The notes under the pieces were generated by a model. That model ran no database searches. It was given only the letters and a program-made list of their open reading frames with translations, and had not been told where the DNA came from. The translations under genes were made by a program, and so were the position numbers. Positions 58,540-64,000 of a stretch of DNA of 64,000 nt are shown piece after piece. Source of the DNA: Candidatus Latescibacterota bacterium (GTDB lineage Bacteria; Latescibacterota; UBA2968; UBA8231); assembly GCA_022827835.1 (NCBI GenBank), contig JAJEIO010000002.1, positions 248,001-312,000 on the forward strand, written 5' to 3'. Positions within the stretch are counted from its first letter, which is position 1; every line of letters begins with the position of its first letter.

Positions 58540-59397
58540 ATGTACAAAGCGAACTTCACTTCCATCGTCTTCGGCGAAATCCTCTACGACTGCTTCCCAG
58601 ACCGCACCTGCTTGGGGGGTGCCTCCCTGAACTTCGCCTGGAATCTGCGCCAGCTCGGCTTTCCCGTGGCCATGATCAGCGCGGTGGGGCGAGACGAACT
58701 GGGGCAGCAGGCGCGGGGCTTTCTCCAGCGCGCCGACATCGATCAGCAATGGGTCGCCGATCGGCCTGAGCCTACGGGCACGGTCGATGTATTGCTCGAC
58801 GATGGGCAACCCTCCTACACCATCCGCGCCGGCGTAGCTTGGGACTACATCGAAACTAAGCCGGCGTTAGACCAGTCTCCCGACCTGATCTACTATGGCA
58901 CGGCCGCGCAGCGCAGCCCGGCCAATCGCCCGGGATTAGAACACTTACTGGCCGCCAACCCCCGGCATCGGCTTTTCGACGTCAACCTGCGCAAGGACTG
59001 CTATACGCCGCAGACCGTACTCTTTGGCCTCGAAGCGGCGACTATTGTCAAGCTCAACGACGAGGAATGGGAGGCCGTGCGGGACATTGCCGAGGTCGCC
59101 ACACCCGACAACTTAATCGCCCGCTACGCGCTGGATTGCCTAGCGATTACCTTTGGCGGCGACGGCGCTCAACTCCATATTCCAGGGGCCTCGTTCGCCG
59201 CACGGCCCGCGCCCGTGTCCGTCGTCGATGCGGTCGGGGCTGGCGACGCCTTCAGCGGGGTTCTGGCGGCCAGCGCCCTGCTCGGCACCGACCCGCAACA
59301 AGCCCTAGACCTAGCGTGCGCCGCCGGTGCCAGCGCAGTGCAGCACCCGGGTGCCCATTGTCCGCTGCCTGAATCCGTGAAGGCGGCGTTTGCTTAG
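58540..59397 (+). CDS. PfkB-family carbohydrate kinase
   Basis: A 285-aa ribokinase-fold kinase (fructokinase-like). The N-terminal motif FPDRTCLGGASLNFAWNLRQLG binds sugar; the C-terminal VVDAVGAGDAFSGVLAA provides the anion hole and catalytic Asp. It begins seven bases after the C39-like stop and is likely cotranscribed. The sugar specificity is not determinable; a mannonate dehydratase lies 1.6 kb downstream. Confidence 0.84.
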   Translation: MYKANFTSIVFGEILYDCFPDRTCLGGASLNFAWNLRQLGFPVAMISAVGRDELGQQARGFLQRADIDQQWVADRPEPTGTVDVLLDDGQPSYTIRAGVAWDYIETKPALDQSPDLIYYGTAAQRSPANRPGLEHLLAANPRHRLFDVNLRKDCYTPQTVLFGLEAATIVKLNDEEWEAVRDIAEVATPDNLIARYALDCLAITFGGDGAQLHIPGASFAARPAPVSVVDAVGAGDAFSGVLAASALLGTDPQQALDLACAAGASAVQHPGAHCPLPESVKAAFA

Positions 59398-59404
59398 AGA
59401 CAAC

Positions 59405-59425
59405 GGGCGACTACAAGAGTCGCCC
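59405..59425. repeat. small REP-like palindrome
   Basis: GGGCGACT (59405-59412), five-base loop, AGTCGCCC (59418-59425): a perfect 8-bp stem in the short gap between the kinase and amidohydrolase genes, followed by CTACA. It resembles dispersed GGGCGAC/GTCGCCC palindromes; copy number elsewhere is unknown. Confidence 0.6.
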
Positions 59426-59452
59426 CTACACATCACCGAAAGGCTTTTCTCC

Positions 59453-60400
59453 ATGCAGACTCCCATCCCCCTGTGCGACCCTCACTTCCACCTCTGGGAC
59501 CTAGCCGAGCGGCCCAACCCCAACCTCGGCGATGTCATGCCGGCGTACCGGGCCGCCGATTATGCCCAAGACATGAGCGAACTACCCCCTGAGTTGCAGC
59601 GGGTCAGCGGCGTCCACGTCGAAACCGTCGTCGGCCAAGTCCCTGACGGCGTCCCCGTCGATACCGTAGAAGAAACCCGCTGGGTGCGCGGCCAACTCGA
59701 ACCAACCTCAGCCGAACAGCCCTTTGGCATTGTCGCGTACGTGCATCTGGAGCGCGACATCGCCGCAGCCGAACGCACCATTGAACAACACCTAGCGGCC
59801 TCTGGCGGCCGTCTGTGCGGCGTGCGCATGATCCTCAATCACCATCCCGACAATCCCGACCTGACCTGGCCGCAGATCGAAGACGGAATTTTGCAGAGCA
59901 GCCGCTTCCGCGATGGCTTAGCCCTCCTAGAACGCCACAACCTCGCCTTCGACCTCTCCTGTAACCCCCACCAAGTGGCCGATGCGGTCGCGGTTTTCCG
60001 CAACTTCCCCAACCTCCGCGTCGTCACCAATCACCTCGGCTTCCTCCACGACGGCGAAGATCAAACGCACGAGGACCTCTGGCGCGAAGGCATGGCTGCG
60101 CTGGCCGCATTGCCCAATGTCTATATGAAGTTGTCTATGGCGTGGTTTGCGCGGGACGCCTTCCACGAGGATGCAACCAAAGAGGCCAAAATCGCCGCAG
60201 TCGTCCAAGAGCTAATCGAACGCTTTGGCTGTGACCGCTGCATGTTTGCCAGCAACTATCCCGTCGATAAACTGCGGGGCATTAGCATCGGCTATCTCTA
60301 CGCCAAGTTCCTCGAATGGAGCGCCGACTTTTCAGACGACGAGCGCCGGGCGCTTTTCCACGACTCAGCTATCAGCGCCTATGGGCCGCTTTCGCAATAG
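59453..60400 (+). CDS. TIM-barrel amidohydrolase (amidohydrolase-2 family)
   Basis: A 315-aa metal-dependent hydrolase: N-terminal DPHFHLWDL (HxH), conserved GVRMILNHH, VVTNHLGF with a metal His, and C-terminal CMFASNYPVDKL with the catalytic Asp. It belongs to the lactonase/decarboxylase group that includes 2-pyrone-4,6-dicarboxylate and L-fucono-lactone hydrolases. ATG 59453 is preferred, with AAAGG nine bases upstream. A role as a sugar-lactone hydrolase beside the kinase and mannonate dehydratase is plausible but unproven. Confidence 0.82.
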   Translation: MQTPIPLCDPHFHLWDLAERPNPNLGDVMPAYRAADYAQDMSELPPELQRVSGVHVETVVGQVPDGVPVDTVEETRWVRGQLEPTSAEQPFGIVAYVHLERDIAAAERTIEQHLAASGGRLCGVRMILNHHPDNPDLTWPQIEDGILQSSRFRDGLALLERHNLAFDLSCNPHQVADAVAVFRNFPNLRVVTNHLGFLHDGEDQTHEDLWREGMAALAALPNVYMKLSMAWFARDAFHEDATKEAKIAAVVQELIERFGCDRCMFASNYPVDKLRGISIGYLYAKFLEWSADFSDDERRALFHDSAISAYGPLSQ

Positions 60401-60402
60401 CC

Positions 60403-60900
60403 ATGAACGCAGAGGAATTCGACTATACCCAATGGTGCGACAGCACGGGCGCGCCGCTGACAAAAATGCCCGACCGGCTCGGCGTGGCGGCCAATGGTTT
60501 TATCCGCGACAAGACCGGCAAAATCCTGCTGCAACAGCGCGCGGACAACGGCTTTTGGGGCCTGCCCGGCGGCCAAGTCGAACTCGGCGAATCTGTCGAG
60601 CAGACCGTGGTGCGCGAAGTCTATGAGGAAACGGGCTTAGAGGTGCGCATCGAGCGGCTGATTGGGATTTACTCCGAGCCGGAGAGCCACCCATTCATGC
60701 GCTATCCCGACGGCACCATCGTCCACTACGTCACCCACGTCTTTATCTGCGAACCCACTGCCGGCGCATTGCAGCTCTCCTCAGAGAGCACAAACATCGG
60801 CTATTTTGCCGCCGATGCTCTGCCCGAACAGACCTTACTCTCGCACCGCATCCGCATCGCGGACGCCCTGACCGGCCTAGTGTACCCGTTTATTCGCTGA
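60403..60900 (+). CDS. Nudix hydrolase
   Basis: A 165-aa Nudix protein. The Nudix box is complete: G-x5-E in GQVELGE, then REVYEETGLEV about residues 57-83. It is preceded by KILLQQRADNGFWGLPGG. The family hydrolyses nucleoside diphosphates linked to other groups. The start is two bases after the amidohydrolase stop. The substrate is unknown. Confidence 0.88.
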   Translation: MNAEEFDYTQWCDSTGAPLTKMPDRLGVAANGFIRDKTGKILLQQRADNGFWGLPGGQVELGESVEQTVVREVYEETGLEVRIERLIGIYSEPESHPFMRYPDGTIVHYVTHVFICEPTAGALQLSSESTNIGYFAADALPEQTLLSHRIRIADALTGLVYPFIR

Positions 60901-60983
60901 ACTATGTTGACCGCACTGCGCCTAACAGCAAATATTTCTTTTTCGCTCGTCCCAACCTTCATCTTCCCAAGAAAAGGAACGAC

Positions 60984-61961
60984 ATGATCAAAATTGCCGA
61001 AGTCCTGCCCGATCACCCCACGCCGCTGTGGCGGATGGTCAAGCAATGCGGCGTTGACCACGTAGTCGGCGGTTTCTCCACACAGGGCGACCCCGCCGAC
61101 ATTCACCCCGATCAACGGCCCTGGAGCTTCACCAACCTCGTGCGGATGAAAACCGCGTTTAACGACGGCGGCTTTTCCCTCGACGTCATCGAGGCCCGCC
61201 CGCCACTCAACAAGGCCAAGCTCGGCCTGTCCGACCGCGACGAGGAGATCGAATACGCCTGCGAGCTGATTCGCAACATGGGCAAGGTCGGCATTCCGGT
61301 CTGGTGTCCCGAGTGGATGCCTGTGCTCAACTGGACCCGTACCTCAATGGCGGCACCCGGACGCGGCGGTGCCATGGTCACTGGCTTCGACAACGAACTG
61401 ATGAAAAATGCGCCCCTGACCGACGCCGGCGTCGTCACCGAAGAACAGCTCTGGGACAATCTGAAGTACTTCCTCGAAAAGGTCGTGCCAGTCGCCGAGG
61501 AAGCCGGCGTCAAACTCGCCATGCACCCCGACGATCCGCCGCTGTCGCCCCTGCGCGGCATGGGTCGGATCATGCGCAGCGTCGAAAACTACCAAAAGCT
61601 CATCGACCTAGTGCCCAGCCCGGCCAACGGCATCTGCCTGTGCCAAGGCAACTTCACCCTGATGACCGACGACTTGCCCGAGGTCATCCGCCACTTTGGC
61701 GACCGCATCTACTTCGTCCACTTCCGCGATGTGCGCGGCACGCCCGAAAAATTCGTCGAGACCTTCCACGACGAAGGCCCGACCGACATGCGCGCCTGCA
61801 TGGAAGCCTACCGCGACATCGGCTTTGAAGGCGTCCTGCGCCCCGACCACGTGCCGACGATGGAGGGCGACCGCAACGACCAGCCGGGCTATTCGTCAAT
61901 CGGGCGCTTGTTCGCCATCGGCTATATCAAGGGGCTGCGCGAAGCCGTGTACGCAAGTTAA
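60984..61961 (+). CDS. uxuA: D-mannonate dehydratase (UxuA family)
   Basis: A 325-aa TIM-barrel enzyme that dehydrates D-mannonate to 2-keto-3-deoxygluconate in hexuronate catabolism. Family features: LDVIEARPPLNKAKLG, VKLAMHPDDPPLSPLRGMGRIM (metal His), GICLCQGNFTLM, IYFVHFRDVRGTPEKFVETFHDEG and VLRPDHVPTM. At 325 aa it is shorter than the 390-residue E. coli form but typical of the compact family often found with glycan-degradation genes. AAAGGAACG precedes the ATG. Confidence 0.88.
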   Translation: MIKIAEVLPDHPTPLWRMVKQCGVDHVVGGFSTQGDPADIHPDQRPWSFTNLVRMKTAFNDGGFSLDVIEARPPLNKAKLGLSDRDEEIEYACELIRNMGKVGIPVWCPEWMPVLNWTRTSMAAPGRGGAMVTGFDNELMKNAPLTDAGVVTEEQLWDNLKYFLEKVVPVAEEAGVKLAMHPDDPPLSPLRGMGRIMRSVENYQKLIDLVPSPANGICLCQGNFTLMTDDLPEVIRHFGDRIYFVHFRDVRGTPEKFVETFHDEGPTDMRACMEAYRDIGFEGVLRPDHVPTMEGDRNDQPGYSSIGRLFAIGYIKGLREAVYAS

Positions 61962-61974
61962 ATAGCCGTCAAAA

Positions 61975-62059
61975 ATAGGTAGGCGGTGAAGCTATGTTCC
62001 TGTCATTCTGAGCGTAGCGGAGTCGAAGAATCTCCCACCGGCGAGGCTGGATAGGTAGG
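61975..62059. repeat. TGTCATTCTGAGCG-type repeat flanked by 9-bp direct repeats
   Basis: ATAGGTAGG occurs at 61975-61983 and again at 62051-62059. Between them is 67 bp carrying TGTCATTCTGAGCGTAGCGG...GAAGAATCTC, a sequence type related to the core of the 144-bp MITE. The flanking repeats look like a target duplication. It lies directly before the right-edge giant protein gene. Confidence 0.6.
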
Positions 62060-62068
62060 TTCAATGCT

Positions 62069-63607
62069 ATGTGCGATCGTTTAGCGACAAAAATCCGCCT
62101 GTACTTGTCGATACTAGGCGCGCTCCTGCTCGCCGTCCAAGCCCTCGGAGCCGAGGAACTGCGCCTCGGCGGGCCGGGTGGCTGGAGCGAGTGGACGCTG
62201 CCCGGCGACGCGGTCGATGTCGCCGACGGCGTGCTCAAACCCGCGTTCGTGCGCCAGAATATCGACGCGGTGCAAAACGCCGCGACTTTTGGCGGCGGCA
62301 TCCGCGCTGCGGGCACAGCGCTGGATCGTGCAGCCCTGCTGATAGACGGAGACGCAGAGACAGCCTGGGCACCTGCCGCAGAAGCCCCGCTGGAGGACTG
62401 GTGGATAGAGGTCGATCTAGGCCGGGTGGTCTCGGCGCGCACCATCCGCCTGCATTTTGCCGAGGACGGCGAGCCGCTCGAATTCTTCAAGGTTTTCACT
62501 TCCGACGGCGAGCCTTTCTTCACCAACGCCGGCGTGGCCATTGAGGGCACCCTGCGCTACAACAAACGCCGCCTGTACAGTTTTAACCAAGATCGGATCA
62601 TCGAGATCGACTTTGGCCTCAAGCCCCTGCAGCACATTCGCATCCAAGCCGACAAGAAGACGCTTGGTGCCCAGCTCAGCGAGTTGTCGGTCGAGAGCGT
62701 GGGCGACAATCTGTCCTTGGGCGCGCGGGAGCGCGGCGGTCAGATCGATGTGCATAGCCTCGTCGGCTCCGGCCGGGACGAGCGCTACGAAAACCCCTTG
62801 ATCAGCCGCAACCTAATTGACGGGGACATTACCTCGTACTGGGGTCGCAAGGAGGGGCGCGGGGTGACGCCGATGGGGCTTTTTATTCTCGACTTGGGCG
62901 TGCTCTTTTGGGTCGATCGAGTGCGGCTGTTGGGGGATTTCACCGGGCTGCCGACGACCGGCGAAAGGGCTCGCACTCGCTTTGGCTCCATCAATTATTT
63001 GTGGTACAAAATGTCGGGGTCGGACGGATCGCTGGCCCCGGACGGATCGCTGCGCTGGGTCTCGTTGGGAGAATTGCCCGAATCACTGCGCAACCGCCGC
63101 GACATCGTCCACTTTGAGGAGCGCTTCTCCCTGACTAAGTTGCGCTATATCCGACTCCTCTTTGGCATGACCTCCGGCGCGCTCTCGGGCACAACCGCGG
63201 AGTTCCAAGTCTTTGGCGAAGGATTTCCCGCCGCCTTGACGGCGCTCTCGCCGATTTTCGACTTGGGCGGGCAAAAGACGATCTCGGCGCTCGATTGGCG
63301 AGCCTTAGTGCCGCCCGCTACGCGCCTAGAGATTCGCAGCCGCACCGGCAATTTGCTCGACGAAGAGTACTCTTTCTACGACAAAAACGGCAAAGAAGTC
63401 ACCGCAAGGAAATACGACAAGCTCATTCCCTCTTTTCGCGGACGGATCGACACCGTGCGCACAATAGGCTCGGACTGGAGCAACTGGAGTCCGGCCTACG
63501 AGGTTTCTGGCCAAGGCTTTTTGTCGCCAGGACCTCGGCAGTTCGCCCAAATCGAGGTGCAGCTTTTGAGCGAAGATCCGTTTAGCGCCCATCACTGGAA
63601 ACGCTGA
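62069..63607 (+). CDS. giant secreted discoidin-like protein, N-terminal part (paralog D, frameshifted)
   Basis: A 512-codon frame with signal LSILGALLLAVQALG. Discoidin-like units follow (LIDGDAETAWAPA, DWWIEVDLGRVVSARTIRL; LIDGDITSYWGRK, FILDLGVLFWVDRVRLLGD). It contains FYDKNGKEVTARKYDKLI, collinear with paralog C. It stops at 63605 after a run that loses similarity (SAHHWKR), while the continuation of the family sequence is found one base back, in another frame. The lesion lies between about 63580 and 63605. Confidence 0.75.
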   Translation: MCDRLATKIRLYLSILGALLLAVQALGAEELRLGGPGGWSEWTLPGDAVDVADGVLKPAFVRQNIDAVQNAATFGGGIRAAGTALDRAALLIDGDAETAWAPAAEAPLEDWWIEVDLGRVVSARTIRLHFAEDGEPLEFFKVFTSDGEPFFTNAGVAIEGTLRYNKRRLYSFNQDRIIEIDFGLKPLQHIRIQADKKTLGAQLSELSVESVGDNLSLGARERGGQIDVHSLVGSGRDERYENPLISRNLIDGDITSYWGRKEGRGVTPMGLFILDLGVLFWVDRVRLLGDFTGLPTTGERARTRFGSINYLWYKMSGSDGSLAPDGSLRWVSLGELPESLRNRRDIVHFEERFSLTKLRYIRLLFGMTSGALSGTTAEFQVFGEGFPAALTALSPIFDLGGQKTISALDWRALVPPATRLEIRSRTGNLLDEEYSFYDKNGKEVTARKYDKLIPSFRGRIDTVRTIGSDWSNWSPAYEVSGQGFLSPGPRQFAQIEVQLLSEDPFSAHHWKR

Positions 63608-64000
63608 CTTTGCACTTCCACCCGCCGCTGGTGCAACAGACGCTGGCGGAAATCTACCCGGCCGAGGTAGAGCCGGGCGCGCCGCAAAACTTCACCTATT
63701 TCCTCCGCACAACCGCGACTTCGGCCAACCGGGGATTCGACCAAATCCTGCTGAGTTCGTCGGCCACTGTGCGCTTCAGGGCCTTGCGCATCAACGGGGA
63801 AGAAGCCTCCGTCCAAATCGAGGAGCGGGCCAACGGAACCCTGCTCGTCCTCGACCGCGCTGTGCGGCGCTCAGGACTTTTGGAGATCGATTTCGAGAGT
63901 ACGCTCTACCTCAACCAGACTCGTTTTGACGCTTTGCTCTTCAACAGCAATCTAGAAGGTCAGATACAGCAAGTCGATGCGGGAGATGCCAGCGAGGCCG
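63608..64000 (+). pseudogene. paralog D continuation in the -1 frame (runs off window)
   Basis: From about 63601 the frame reads TLTLHFHPPLVQQTLAEIYPAEVEPGAPQNFTYFLR, matching the VHPARVAPGEQTDFTYFLRP module of paralog C, then LLSSSATVRFRALRINGEE, and remains open to 64000. No start codon or ribosome site is associated. It is the displaced remainder of the same gene; a sequencing indel would give the same picture. Confidence 0.72.

Noticed and set aside
63590..63612. programmed -1 frameshift in paralog D
   Set aside because: No heptameric slippery sequence or obvious downstream pseudoknot is seen; a mutation or sequencing indel explains it better.

Overview
The window is a GC-rich, gene-dense chromosomal segment of a free-living or host-associated Gram-negative-type bacterium. 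Outer-membrane barrel proteins, SurA, lipoproteins and an alginate-export-type porin indicate a two-membrane envelope. A very long SecA (1088 aa), paired PorV/PorQ-like barrels, a DUF5683-like protein, FlgD/CHU_C-like C-terminal domains, and the sulfatase/phytanoyl-dioxygenase/mannonate-dehydratase repertoire fit the FCB superphylum, most like Latescibacterota or Poribacteria-type lineages. That placement is inference from gene content, not from a marker-gene tree.

Layout. 0-24 kb is mostly housekeeping: ribH (partial)-nusB-secA-glycosyltransferase; purC-two small ORFs-rhaB; a sigma-70 factor; a PHP phosphoesterase; an envelope block (propeller/FlgD-Ig protein, two PorV-like barrels, site-2 protease, two related lipoproteins, YibQ-like deacetylase, tgt); purF and a HEAT protein on the minus strand; yajC-fmt-DUF5683-like; tRNA-Ala(GGC). 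24-34 kb: mfd, two parvulin-type isomerases (the first apparently starting at CTG), an S4 protein, a methyltransferase, NrnA, a carbamoyltransferase with an altered substrate loop, and a sulfatase. 34-40 kb: two giant secreted proteins with calcium-binding repeats and FlgD/CHU_C-like tails. 40-49 kb: moaC, icd, lipB (minus), an MntA-HepT toxin-antitoxin pair whose HepT is fused to a 2OG-Fe(II) dioxygenase, CIRCE-controlled groEL, a catalytically degenerate M23 protein, and a third giant secreted paralog.

49.4-51.7 kb looks like a decayed small integrated element. It is bounded by 88-bp direct repeats derived from the 3' end of a neighbouring gene, and holds a zincin-like ORF and a parA partition gene ruined by several independent lesions. 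52-54.5 kb has a porin and a Phd/ParE-type toxin-antitoxin pair, next to two arrays of GTAC-core iterons on a 12-bp period. 54.5-62 kb is a catabolic block: a PhyH-family protein, the DgcN-DgcA pair (D-glutamate route), a C39-like cysteine peptidase, a PfkB kinase, an amidohydrolase, a Nudix hydrolase and mannonate dehydratase. It is punctuated by small mobile or palindromic repeats, including a 144-bp MITE with a perfect 8-bp target duplication. A fourth giant secreted paralog, broken by a frameshift, runs off the right edge.

Genes are tightly packed. Many consecutive genes overlap by the four bases NTGA, with ATG, GTG, TTG and probably CTG all used as the start, so translational coupling is a recurrent theme.
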